From the NCBI GenBank assembly GCA_003165235.1, contig PLSV01000175.1, forward strand, positions 23,230 through 74,767: a stretch of DNA of 51,538 nt. The letters run 5' to 3'. Positions 35,215 through 43,803 of this stretch are shown here, one piece after another. Source of the stretch: Syntrophobacteraceae bacterium. GTDB taxonomy: Bacteria; Desulfobacterota; Syntrophobacteria; Syntrophobacterales; Syntrophobacteraceae. Both the position numbers and the translations under genes were made by a program. The notes below the pieces were generated by a model. It did not search any database. It saw only the letters and a list, made by a program, of their open reading frames with translations, and was not told where the DNA came from. The number at the start of each line of letters is the position of its first letter. Positions within the stretch are counted from its first letter, which is position 1.

Positions 35215-37614
35215 ATGCTGATAAGTCTTAAGTGGCTTTCCGATTATGTTGACTGCACGCTTTCTCCCGAGCGTATCGCAGATGGCCTGACCATGGCGGG
35301 TCTGGAGGTGGAATCGCTTTCTTTGCGCTACCCCCAGCTTAAGAACGTCCTGACCGCCAGGATCGAGGCAGTCGAACCCCATCCAAATGCCGAGCGGTTG
35401 AAAATATGTGTAGTCTCAGGCCCGGGCGGGCTGCTCAGGATCGTTTGCGGCGCTCCGAACGTGGGCGCCGGAGCAGTTGTTCCGCTGGCTCTGGCAGGGG
35501 CGGAGCTGCCGAACGGGTCAGTCCGGGAAATTAAGGTTCGAGGCGAACTGTCAAAGGGAATGCTCTGCTCGGAGAAAGAACTTGGGTTGGGGGAAGACCA
35601 CAGCGGCGTTTGGATTCTTCCCGCAGACACGCCGGTTGGCGTCCCGCTTGATGAGGCCCTGGGAATCAGTGACGTGCTGATGGAGGTTGGAATCACTCCC
35701 AACCGAGGGGATTGCCTCTCGGTGGTGGGCATTGCCAGGGAAGTGGCGGCGCTGTGTAAGACATCCGTAAAATACGCCTCCATTGCAGTCGATGAAACCG
35801 GTCCATCCGTTGATACGTTGACATCGGTCACAGTAGACGATCCTCAAGGCTGCCCTCGTTATACGGCCAGGGTAATACAGGGCGTAAAGACAGGCCCTTC
35901 ACCCGAATGGCTCAAAGACAGGTTGGAGGCCCTTGGCGTCCGGTCGATCAACAACATTGTCGATGTCACCAATTACGTTATGTTGGAGCTTGGCCAGCCG
36001 CTTCACGCTTTCGACTTCAACCGGCTGCTCCAGCGCCGTATAGTGGTGCGAAAAGCCTTGCCCGGCGAACGGTTTACCACGCTCGACGGCGTCGAGCGCG
36101 ATCTCCCCGAAGGGGCCGTGTTGATCTGTGACGGTGCCGGGCCGGTTGCTATAGGCGGCATCATGGGCGGCCTCAATTCAGAAATCGAGCCGGATACCAG
36201 GGATGTTCTGATTGAAAGCGCCTATTTTGAGCCGCTCTCGATTCGCCGGACCAGCAGGAGGCTAGGGCTCAAAACCGAGTCGAGCTACAGGTTCGAACGC
36301 GGCACGGACCCGGATGGCGTGCTCAGTGCCCTGGACCGGGCGGCGGAGCTTATGTTAGAGGTCGGGGGGGGCGCGATTGCAGCGGGAAGGATCGACGTAT
36401 ACCCAAATCCGATAAAAGCGCAGGAAATAGTGCTCCGGGCTGACAGGGCCAACCGGTTTCTGGGGACCAGGCTATCCACGCACGAGATGAAAGAGGCGCT
36501 GGAACGAATTGAGATGAGCGTGGACGCGCTGGACGCGGATCGTCTACGGGTGATTGCGCCAAGTTTCAGGGGCGATATTACAAGAGAGGTCGATCTGCAT
36601 GAAGAATTGGCGAGGATTTCGGGCTATGACGGAATTCCGGTTACCAGCCCGGTCTCCGGAGTCGAAGCCGCTGGTTTCGATCCTCACCAGAGGGCGCGCC
36701 TGGAGTTAAAGAACCTGTTGGCGGGCGCCGGGTTCTTCGAAGTTATCAATTACTCGTTTATTTCTTATGAATCTATCAGAAGACTTCGATATTCTGAAGG
36801 CGATCCCAGACTGGCCCCAATCCGGCTGAAGAACCCTCTGAGCGACGAGCAGGCCGTAATGCGAACGACGCTTTTGCCTGGGTTGCTTCAAAATGCCCGC
36901 TACAACTTCGACCGGCGAAGCGAAAACTTCAGGATTTTTGAACTAAGCAAGGTTTTCCTGCGCGCAAGAGAAGGCCTGCAGGCCGAAGAGCCTCACCACC
37001 TGGCAGGGGTTATTGCGGGAAAGCGGATCCCGCAGGCTCTTTACGGCGATGCCGATGTGGACTATACGGACGTCAAGGGAGTAGTGGAAGCCCTTTGCGG
37101 CTTCCTGAGAATAGATGATGTGGGGTTCCGGACGCAATCTTTTCCCCCGTGGCTCGACCCCTGTGCGTCGGCCTCTATTTTCGCTAAAGGCGAGCGAATT
37201 GGAGAACTCGGCCGGGTCCATTCGGAAGTGCTCGAAGCCTACGATCTAAAACGGCCCATATTTGCTTTCAGGCTTGACTTTGACAGGCTCTTCGCGCTGA
37301 AGGGGCCGGTCCCGGTCTATAAGGTTCTTCCGAAATTCCCGCCCGTTCCACGTGATATAGCTCTGATCGCCGACGAGAAAATGCCCGTGGAAGAACCATT
37401 TGACTTTATTTGCTCATTGAATGAGCCTTTGCTGGAAAGTGTGGAGATATTTGATATATTCAGGAGCGATCAACTTGGGACAGGTAAAAAGAGCATAGGC
37501 TACCGGCTCACTTACCGCGCTGACGACCGGAGCCTTACCGATGAGGAGGTAAATGCTCTGCATGTCGAACTGGTCAGGAAAGTAACCGCCAGGTTTGGTG
37601 TTTCCCTGAGGTAA
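35215..37614 (+). CDS. pheT: Phenylalanyl-tRNA synthetase beta subunit
   Basis: A 799-residue subunit with the N-terminal tRNA-binding OB fold (about 40-150; AVEPHPNAERLKICVV), the B3/B4 editing domain (about 200-370; NNIVDVTNYVMLELGQPLHA), B5 domain (about 395-470), the core catalytic-like domain, and the C-terminal ferredoxin-like anticodon-binding domain (KVLPKFPPVPRDIALIADE near 703). Length is standard. Third partner in a dense run with rplT and pheS. Confidence 0.97.
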   Translation: MLISLKWLSDYVDCTLSPERIADGLTMAGLEVESLSLRYPQLKNVLTARIEAVEPHPNAERLKICVVSGPGGLLRIVCGAPNVGAGAVVPLALAGAELPNGSVREIKVRGELSKGMLCSEKELGLGEDHSGVWILPADTPVGVPLDEALGISDVLMEVGITPNRGDCLSVVGIAREVAALCKTSVKYASIAVDETGPSVDTLTSVTVDDPQGCPRYTARVIQGVKTGPSPEWLKDRLEALGVRSINNIVDVTNYVMLELGQPLHAFDFNRLLQRRIVVRKALPGERFTTLDGVERDLPEGAVLICDGAGPVAIGGIMGGLNSEIEPDTRDVLIESAYFEPLSIRRTSRRLGLKTESSYRFERGTDPDGVLSALDRAAELMLEVGGGAIAAGRIDVYPNPIKAQEIVLRADRANRFLGTRLSTHEMKEALERIEMSVDALDADRLRVIAPSFRGDITREVDLHEELARISGYDGIPVTSPVSGVEAAGFDPHQRARLELKNLLAGAGFFEVINYSFISYESIRRLRYSEGDPRLAPIRLKNPLSDEQAVMRTTLLPGLLQNARYNFDRRSENFRIFELSKVFLRAREGLQAEEPHHLAGVIAGKRIPQALYGDADVDYTDVKGVVEALCGFLRIDDVGFRTQSFPPWLDPCASASIFAKGERIGELGRVHSEVLEAYDLKRPIFAFRLDFDRLFALKGPVPVYKVLPKFPPVPRDIALIADEKMPVEEPFDFICSLNEPLLESVEIFDIFRSDQLGTGKKSIGYRLTYRADDRSLTDEEVNALHVELVRKVTARFGVSLR

Positions 37615-37623
37615 AGAAAAACA

Positions 37624-38001
37624 GTGAACGACCAGGAAGTCACCAGAGAAGTTGCTATAAACAGAAAACTGCCCTGTGAAGTGACTTTCGTGGCGGGCGA
37701 AAGGACGTTCAAGGGGACCTCGACGCATTTCAGCGAAAAGGGAATGCTGGTGGTATGCAAGAACCCTGCTCCACTGAACGCCAAGGGGGAAATTAAGCTC
37801 AGCTTTCCAGGTCTTAGAAACCCGGTCGAACTGGCCGGGGAAGTTGTCTGGACTAATATTTACGGTCCTGGAGACTCGCTTTCGCCTAAGGGAATGGGTA
37901 TAAGGTTCGTCAATATCGAAAAAGATCAGGAGCGGCTGCTCTCTGAGCTTGCCGCGCAGTATGAATCGCATGGCGACATTTATGCCTGTTACTATGCGTA
38001 A
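37624..38001 (+). CDS. PilZ domain protein
   Basis: A 125-residue single-domain protein. The N-terminal EVAINRKLPCEVTF fits a degenerate RxxxR region and GMLVVCKNPAPL occupies the D/NxSxxG region (here STHFSEKGM), while GEVVWTN and GMGIRFVNI are typical PilZ strands. c-di-GMP binding is therefore possible but not assured. The GTG start follows pheT by 9 bases, so it may be the last gene of the pheST transcript. In many relatives ihfA occupies this place. Confidence 0.75.
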   Translation: MNDQEVTREVAINRKLPCEVTFVAGERTFKGTSTHFSEKGMLVVCKNPAPLNAKGEIKLSFPGLRNPVELAGEVVWTNIYGPGDSLSPKGMGIRFVNIEKDQERLLSELAAQYESHGDIYACYYA

Positions 38002-38145
38002 AAGGGGCATGAAGCAGGAAGTAAATGGCGGCAGGCAGGAAGCAAAAGACTTTTTTCCCTCCCGGCTCCCTGCTTTCTCGTGAGATATTTGTTTCCCGGA
38101 TCAGACGCGCTGCGGTCCGGGAAATTTATTTTGAAGGGGACGATT

Positions 38146-38691
38146 TTGAGATTTTTCGAAATGGCCCTTCTCGCCGTAGCTCTTGGATGTGATGCTTTTG
38201 CTGTCGGAATGGGCGTGGGCGTACGATTTTGCCAGCCGAGGCAGACCTTCAGGCTTTCCTTTCACTTTGGCCTCTTTCAGTTTATTATGCCGGTTCTGGG
38301 ATGGTTTGTCAGCCGGCGACTCCCTGTAACAGGAAGGGTTTGGGGGCCGTGGATAGCATTTACGCTCCTTTTTTTAATCGGCGCGAAAATGGTTGCTGGA
38401 AGCCTGACGGGCAAAAGTGCAGATCCCGCTCAATGCGCCGATCCCACCCGGGGATGGAGTTTAATAATTCTGTCGGTGGCTGCAAGCCTGGACGCGTTCG
38501 GGGTCGGCTTCGGCCTGGGAATACTGGGGGGGCGTCTGCTCACCCCTGCCATATGGTTCGGAGTGACCGCGGGAGTAATGACCTGGGTGTCCATGAAGCT
38601 GGGCAACCGGCTCTCGACAAAATTCGGACGCTGGGTGGAAGCGGCCGGGGGATTGATCCTGATGGTGTTGGCCGTTGAGTTCGTTATATAG
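38146..38691 (+). CDS. mntP: Manganese efflux pump MntP
   Basis: A 181-residue inner-membrane protein with six hydrophobic segments in two repeats, each bearing the conserved Asp (LGCDAFAVGMGVG and ASLDAFGVGFGLG) typical of MntP. It exports Mn2+. I chose TTG at 38146 because AAGGGG stands 6 bases upstream; the frame is open to 38080 and an ATG lies at 38161. A riboswitch (yybP-ykoY) was looked for upstream and not recognised. Its stop codon touches the left repeat that borders the next gene. Confidence 0.82.
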   Translation: MRFFEMALLAVALGCDAFAVGMGVGVRFCQPRQTFRLSFHFGLFQFIMPVLGWFVSRRLPVTGRVWGPWIAFTLLFLIGAKMVAGSLTGKSADPAQCADPTRGWSLIILSVAASLDAFGVGFGLGILGGRLLTPAIWFGVTAGVMTWVSMKLGNRLSTKFGRWVEAAGGLILMVLAVEFVI

Positions 38692-38709
38692 TGAATGGTG
38701 AATAGTGAG
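38690..38709 (+). repeat. Left inverted repeat flanking the S23-type gene
   Basis: The 20-mer AGTGAATGGTGAATAGTGAG starts inside the mntP stop codon. Its reverse complement shares the exact 14-mer ATTCACCATTCACT with the right repeat at 39162-39175. Confidence 0.6.
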
Positions 38710-38782
38710 TTGATCCACATAGGAAGAACCGGACCTTCCGTGGAATGGGGCAGTGGACAGGGAAGAACAGGAACGACGAGCA

Positions 38783-39133
38783 GTGGCGAACCATAAAGAT
38801 TTGGAGGTATGGAAGCAGGCGATTGAGCTGACAAAAGCAGTATATGAGTTGACAGCAGGATTCCCAGCGTCAGAAATCTATGGACTGACGTCTCAGATGA
38901 GGCGCTCAGCCATCTCGATCCCCAGTAACATAGCCGAAGGCGCCGCCAGAAGTTCCGATAAAGCATTCATCCAGTTTCTGTATGTTACGTTGGGTTCAAT
39001 AGCTGAGCTTGACACTCAGTATATTCTGTCCAAAGAGATCCAACTCACGGGAGGCTCCGCAAAGGTTGAGTGAGTCATGGAGAGCGTAGGGAAAATGACA
39101 ATGGGATTGATTAAGCATCTGAAGAAGAAGTGA
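38783..39133 (+). pseudogene. Four-helix-bundle (S23/IVS) protein, split by an in-frame TGA
   Basis: The reading frame from GTG 38783 encodes the S23 family start NHKDLEVWKQAIELTKAVYELT and the hallmark RRSAISIPSNIAEGAARSS, then stops at TGA 39071-39073. Reading on in the same frame gives VMESVGKMTMGLIKHLKKK before TGA 39131-39133, which is the expected C-terminal helix of the family (EEVGKMLxGLIxxL). So the gene is full-length but for one nonsense codon. The family is found in 23S rRNA intervening sequences and as stray chromosomal copies. The inverted repeats on both sides suggest mobility. A sequencing error or recoding are alternatives. Confidence 0.8.
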
Positions 39134-39154
39134 GCATTGAGCAGAAGCCGTGCT

Positions 39155-39190
39155 GCTCACCATTCACCATTCACTATTCACTAATCACTA
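39155..39190 (+). repeat. Right inverted repeat, simple-sequence rich
   Basis: A run of CACCATTCACCATTCACTATTCACTAATCACTATCCACT-type motifs (shown as separate repeats of 10 bases) just upstream of purL. It shares a 14-base inverted match with the left repeat at 38690-38709, and the TTCACTA/TTCACCA units repeat several times in tandem. Confidence 0.6.
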
Positions 39191-39208
39191 TCCACTGTCG
39201 GAGACAAA

Positions 39209-42200
39209 ATGGCAATAAGGTTGGAAACGGCTTTAAAGGAGCACCTTTTCGATCCGGAAGGGGCGAGTCTTTGCAGGAGGGTCCGCGACTACTTTGGCTG
39301 GGAAATAGGAGAAGCGCGGGTAATAAGCATACTGACCCTAGATACCGCTCTGTCGGAAGCAGAACTTGAAGCGGTGCGCGCCGAGGTTTTCACGAACCCT
39401 GTAACCCAACGGTCCGGTTTTCGGAGCCTTGCCTCCGATTTCGACTGGGCGATCTGGGTGGGATATCGCCCCGGAGTCCGCGATACTGCGGGCAGCGTCG
39501 CAATAGAGGCCATAAGCGATTACCTGGGAAAAGCGCCTGCTACGGGCGACGCCGCTTACACTTCCCGGCTCTACCTGCTCAAAAATGCCCCTCTTTCGCT
39601 AAGCCAGGCAGAAACAATAGCGCGCGAACTTCTCGCAAATGAAATCATTCAACAATGGCGCGTTTATCCCAGGGCCGAATGGAACGAAAGCAAGGGAACA
39701 GGGGTAATTGTCCCCAAAGTGCTTCTTGCCCACACGCCCTCGGTTTGCGAAATCCCCATCTCAAGCGACGAACAGCTTGCAAGGCTGAGCGATGAGAGGA
39801 ACCTGGCCCTCAACCGGAACGATATTCCAGTCATCAGAGATTACTTCCTCAGGCCGCAAGTGCTGGAAGCACGCTCAAAGTTCGGTCTTTCCGCACCCAC
39901 GGACGTCGAACTGGAAGCGATTTCTCAGGCGCGCAGCGATCATTGCAATCACAACACCTTCCGTGGGAAGTTCCGATACCGCGACCTGCTCACCGGCGAG
40001 CAACTCACGGTGGACAATCTTTTCAAGACCTGCATCGAAGCCCCGACGCTCCGGATGCAGGAGCAGAAGGACTGGGTCGTTTCAGTTCTGTGGGACAACG
40101 CCGGGGTTGCGCGGTTCGATTCAGAGTTCAACTACTCGGTTACGGGCGAAACCCATAACAGCCCATCCAACATGGAGGCCTATGGCGGCGCTCTGACCGG
40201 AATCGTCGGAATTTACCGCGACATAATGGGCTCCGGAAAGGGATCGCGCCTTATTGCGGGTCTTTACGGCTATTGCGTGGGGCCCCGCGATTACAACGGA
40301 CCGCTCAAGCCGCACCTTCACCCCAGGAGGCTGCTCGACGGGATCGTGGAAGGGGTAAAGGACGGCGGGAATAAGCACGGAGTGCCTACGCCTTTTGGAA
40401 ATCTCTTTTTTCATCCTTCCTATCTCGGCAAATGCCTGGTGTTTGTGGGGTCCCTGGGCATCATGCCGCGGGAAATCAAGGGCAAGCCGGTCGAGCTCAA
40501 GCTGCCGGGGGAAGGCGACCTCATTGTCATGTGTGGGGGCCGCGTAGGAAAAGACGGAATTCACGGGGTTACGGCCTCCAGTGAGAGCTACGGCGCGAAC
40601 ACCCCTGCCGGGCATGTGCAAATAGGCGACCCCTACACACAGAAGAAGATGCATGATTTTCTTCTCGAAGCGCGCGACGAAGACCTGATTACGTTCATTA
40701 CCGACAACGGGGGTGGGGGGCTTTCGTCTTCCATAGGGGAATCCGCGCGGCTGGCTGGAGGGGCTTATGTCGATGTGGACAAGGCGCCTCTCAAGTATGA
40801 AGGCCTCGATATATGGGAAATATGGGTATCGGAATCCCAGGAGCGAATGAGCGTGGCGATCAGGCCCGAGAGCCTGGACAGGTTCATGGAGCTTTCGCGA
40901 AAACACGAAGTCGAGAGCACTGTGATCGGCAACTATGAAAATACCGGGAAGCTGCGCCTGAGTTATGGTGGCAAGACTTGCGCATATCTGGACCTAAGCC
41001 TTTTTTCGGAGGATTTCCCCCAGTGGGATTTCGATGCCGAATGGCTTGCGCCCAAGGCGCGCGGCCTGGCCGAACCGGCGCTGACCGAACCCTCCGATTA
41101 CGGTAAGCTCCTGCACGGCCTGCTTGCCACCCCCAATCTGAGCAGCCGGGAGTGGATCCAGCGGCAATACGACCACGAAGTGCAGGGCGGCAGCACGATC
41201 AAGTTCATGACGGGCAGGGACCGGGACGTTCCAAACGATGCCGCTGTAATCCGGCCTGTGCTCGGCGCAAAAACAGGTCTTGCAGTCGCGCAGGCCCTTG
41301 TGCCCACTTATTCTGAAATAGATCCCTACCACATGGCGGCCGCGACGATCGATGAGGCGGTACGGCGCATCCTGGCGGTTGGCGGCAGGCTGGACGAAAT
41401 CGGGGGCGTGGACAACTTCTGCTGGCCAAACATACAGTACGATGCGGTTCAGAATCCGGACGGACGCTACAAGGCGGCGCAGCTTGTGCGCGCAAACCTG
41501 GCGCTTTGCGACCTGTGCCTTGGGTATGGCATACCGCTCCTTTCCGGAAAAGACAGCATGTATGTGGACGGCTATCTTCCGGGCGCATTCGGCGAGCGGC
41601 ACAAAGTGAGCGGTCTTCCCACCATGCAGTTTACGGCGACTGGGATCGTTGCGGACGTGCTCAAATCACAGACGCTGGAGGCCAAATCCTCCGGCGACCT
41701 GGTGTATGTGCTGGGGATCACCCGGAACGAACTTGGAGGCTCAGCCTATTACGATCTTTTCGGATATACCGGGCTCAATGTGCCGAAGGTGGATGGCTTC
41801 GCCGGTCCAAACGAACTGGAGCCTGAGAAATCCAAATCTCTTCTCAGTCTTTATAGAGCTGTCGAGACGGCGATATCTTCCGGGCTTGTCGCCTCCTGTC
41901 ACGGAATTTACCGGGGTGGGCTGGGAGTCCACGCCGCGATGACGGCCATAGGCGGTCGTCTCGGTTTGACCATCGAACTGGGGAAGGCGCCCGTTTTAGC
42001 CGATGAGATCATCCGGGACGACCAGGTCCTTTTCAGCGAATCCTGCGGGCGATTCCTGGCGACCGTGCCTAAAAGCTGCGCCAGGGAGTTTGAGGGTATC
42101 TTCGATGGATTGCCTTATGGATTGGTAGGCGAAGTGACCGGGAATCCTGAACTGGTGATTACCGGCAAATCCGGAAAGAAAGTCCTGAGAGAAAATATCT

Positions 42201-42238
42201 TTTCCCTGCGCCGATCTTGGATGGGAAATTCATCTTAA
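39209..42238 (+). CDS. purL: Phosphoribosylformylglycinamidine synthase, PurL-type
   Basis: A 1009-residue protein with the FGAM synthase core and no glutaminase domain. The N-terminal 200 residues hold PurS-like alpha/beta segments (two related ferredoxin-like folds), so it is larger than small PurL (about 740) and shorter than the 1300-residue PurL with glutaminase. Visible motifs: QARSDHCNHNTF, YSVTGETHNSPSNMEAYGGALTG, GGRVGKDGIHGVTASSE and SCHGIYRGGLGVHAAM. It uses ammonia from a separate PurQ, which is not in the window. purE follows 27 bases later. GGAG is upstream of ATG 39209. Confidence 0.93.
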   Translation: MAIRLETALKEHLFDPEGASLCRRVRDYFGWEIGEARVISILTLDTALSEAELEAVRAEVFTNPVTQRSGFRSLASDFDWAIWVGYRPGVRDTAGSVAIEAISDYLGKAPATGDAAYTSRLYLLKNAPLSLSQAETIARELLANEIIQQWRVYPRAEWNESKGTGVIVPKVLLAHTPSVCEIPISSDEQLARLSDERNLALNRNDIPVIRDYFLRPQVLEARSKFGLSAPTDVELEAISQARSDHCNHNTFRGKFRYRDLLTGEQLTVDNLFKTCIEAPTLRMQEQKDWVVSVLWDNAGVARFDSEFNYSVTGETHNSPSNMEAYGGALTGIVGIYRDIMGSGKGSRLIAGLYGYCVGPRDYNGPLKPHLHPRRLLDGIVEGVKDGGNKHGVPTPFGNLFFHPSYLGKCLVFVGSLGIMPREIKGKPVELKLPGEGDLIVMCGGRVGKDGIHGVTASSESYGANTPAGHVQIGDPYTQKKMHDFLLEARDEDLITFITDNGGGGLSSSIGESARLAGGAYVDVDKAPLKYEGLDIWEIWVSESQERMSVAIRPESLDRFMELSRKHEVESTVIGNYENTGKLRLSYGGKTCAYLDLSLFSEDFPQWDFDAEWLAPKARGLAEPALTEPSDYGKLLHGLLATPNLSSREWIQRQYDHEVQGGSTIKFMTGRDRDVPNDAAVIRPVLGAKTGLAVAQALVPTYSEIDPYHMAAATIDEAVRRILAVGGRLDEIGGVDNFCWPNIQYDAVQNPDGRYKAAQLVRANLALCDLCLGYGIPLLSGKDSMYVDGYLPGAFGERHKVSGLPTMQFTATGIVADVLKSQTLEAKSSGDLVYVLGITRNELGGSAYYDLFGYTGLNVPKVDGFAGPNELEPEKSKSLLSLYRAVETAISSGLVASCHGIYRGGLGVHAAMTAIGGRLGLTIELGKAPVLADEIIRDDQVLFSESCGRFLATVPKSCAREFEGIFDGLPYGLVGEVTGNPELVITGKSGKKVLRENIFSLRRSWMGNSS

Positions 42239-42268
42239 GCCAATTAATTCAGGAGGGGCAACCCGTTG

Positions 42269-42790
42269 ATGGAAAGTCCACTGGTTGGAATCATAATGGG
42301 GAGCGACTCGGACATCTCTGTCATGGAGCAGGCTGCCCGGTTGCTTGAAGAATTCGAAATACCCTACGAAATAAGGATTCTTTCTGCACACAGGACGCCC
42401 GATGAAGCCGCCGAGTACGCTAAAGGACTTGGGGCGCGAGGCATTAAAGTCCTGATAGCCGGGGCCGGCTGGGCCGCCCACCTGGCAGGCGTTTGCGCCG
42501 CTCAGACGACCATACCGGTTATCGGTGTGCCGATCGACTCGTCTCCACTTAACGGGATGGACTCCCTTCTTTCAACAGTCCAGATGCCCCCCGGCGTCCC
42601 CGTGGCCACAATGGCCATCGGAAAAGGCGGCGCCTACAACGCGGCGGTTTTCGCCGTCCGGATTCTTTGTCTCCTCGATCCCGAGCTTGCCCGGCGATAC
42701 GCTTCCTTCGTGAAGAAAAAGGCCCAAGAGGTAATTTCCAACCACAACCGGGAGCTTCAGGAATATATAGCGAAGCGGAGACCGGGATAA
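42269..42790 (+). CDS. purE: N5-carboxyaminoimidazole ribonucleotide mutase, PurE class I
   Basis: A 173-residue enzyme of purine synthesis. Signatures: VGIIMGSDSDISVM, RILSAHRTPDEAAEYA (SAHR motif), GAGWAAHLAGVCAAQTTIPVIGVP and LLSTVQMPPGVPVATMAIG. It forms octamers in the family. TTG at 42266 or ATG at 42269 are possible; AGGAGG lies upstream of both. Same direction as purL, 30 bases after it, so one operon is likely. Its stop is 12 bases from the convergent Nudix gene. Confidence 0.95.
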   Translation: MESPLVGIIMGSDSDISVMEQAARLLEEFEIPYEIRILSAHRTPDEAAEYAKGLGARGIKVLIAGAGWAAHLAGVCAAQTTIPVIGVPIDSSPLNGMDSLLSTVQMPPGVPVATMAIGKGGAYNAAVFAVRILCLLDPELARRYASFVKKKAQEVISNHNRELQEYIAKRRPG

Positions 42791-42802
42791 AGATGGGCCT
42801 GC

Positions 42803-43261
42803 CTAAGCCGTATAATAAACTGGAGCGCCCGGATGTGCGGACCTTTCTAACGCACGCTGTATGACCTCTTGGGTCCCGCGGGTCATGTCATACCGGCAGA
42901 GTTCCTTTATGGGAACGAAACGGCATTCGTCCGCGTCGGTTCCGGCGTTAAGGCGTCCTGCGAGGACCTCGCAGAGGAAATCGAGAAGAATGTAGTGGTA
43001 CTCGATTCGGCCTTCCTGGTCAAAAATGACGCGGTCGAGCGCGGTCACGAGGTCGATCACCCTGACCTCGAGTCCAACCTCTTCGAGCACCTCTCTGCGG
43101 ACCGAGGCCTCGAGGCTCTCGCCCAATTCAACGAGTCCTCCGGGAATCGACCACTTACCCTGAGCAGGCGGATTGCCCCTTTTTACCAGCAGGACCTCCG
43201 TTCCCCGGAATATGATTGCCCCTACTCCCGCGTAGGGCCTTTCAGGATAACGTCTGTTCAT
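42803..43261 (-). CDS. Nudix hydrolase
   Basis: A 152-residue protein with a complete Nudix box (GGLVELGESLEASVRREVLEEVGL, near residues 41-64) in the usual beta/alpha fold. It hydrolyses a nucleoside diphosphate linked to another group; the strands before and after the box do not reveal the substrate. ADP-ribose-type and 8-oxo-dGTP-type relatives share this pattern. It is transcribed against purE. Confidence 0.88.
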   Translation of the reverse strand: MNRRYPERPYAGVGAIIFRGTEVLLVKRGNPPAQGKWSIPGGLVELGESLEASVRREVLEEVGLEVRVIDLVTALDRVIFDQEGRIEYHYILLDFLCEVLAGRLNAGTDADECRFVPIKELCRYDMTRGTQEVIQRALERSAHPGAPVYYTA

Positions 43262-43291
43262 ATGCTCTCCGACTTCGGCCGACGATTGGCC

Positions 43292-43319
43292 TTGACGAAA
43301 ATTGGACGCGTGATATTAA
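43292..43319 (+). promoter_or_regulatory. Candidate promoter for the DUF2914 gene
   Basis: TTGACG (43292-43297), 16 bases, TATTAA (43314-43319), 40 bases before the ATG at 43359. Fair consensus match. Confidence 0.45.
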
Positions 43320-43358
43320 ATCAGTCTTGTCCCTGCTCAATTTGTTGGAGAATTCTCC

Positions 43359-43787
43359 ATGAGGTATCTTGCAGTATTATCGCTGGCGCTTTTTTGCATT
43401 ACCTGGCTCGTTTGCCCGGCCACGGCTCAGGAACAGGCCCCGGCCAATGCCGAGGCGCCCCAGAAGCTCACCCTCAAGAAGGGGTTGATGTGCGAGCGGG
43501 TCGAGAACCTTACGCCGATTGGCCCCGGTCTGGTGTTCTCAGTCTCATCGGGTCAGGTTTGCTGCTATACATCCTTCGATCCGGTGCCTCAGCATACCGT
43601 TATCTACCATAGGTGGTTTCGCCGCGACGAGCTGAGCACCCAGACCCGGCTGCGCCTGTATCCGCCAAAGTGGTCCACCTATAGCGTAATCCAGCTCCGC
43701 GAAACCGATAAGGGACCCTGGCGGGTTGAGATAATAGACCAAAACGGGCGCGTTTTCGACGTACTCCGATTCAGCATAGCGGACTGA
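43359..43787 (+). CDS. Periplasmic DUF2914 domain protein
   Basis: A 142-residue protein with a signal peptide (MRYLAVLSLALFCITW, cut probably after ATA near residue 23) and one DUF2914 domain, recognised by GLMCERVENLTPIG, HTVIYHRWFRRDE, PPKWSTYSVIQL and GPWRVEIIDQNGRV. The family is common in deltaproteobacteria, and its role is unknown. GGAG lies 9 bases upstream. It precedes the diadenylate cyclase gene by 16 bases, suggesting co-transcription. Confidence 0.85.
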   Translation: MRYLAVLSLALFCITWLVCPATAQEQAPANAEAPQKLTLKKGLMCERVENLTPIGPGLVFSVSSGQVCCYTSFDPVPQHTVIYHRWFRRDELSTQTRLRLYPPKWSTYSVIQLRETDKGPWRVEIIDQNGRVFDVLRFSIAD

Positions 43788-43803
43788 AGACCAGAGCCTT
43801 CTC

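Noticed and set aside
38000..38145. Possible manganese riboswitch in front of mntP
   Set aside because: The expected conserved loops could not be identified by eye, and the stretch is instead rich in GAAGCAGGAAG-type repeats.
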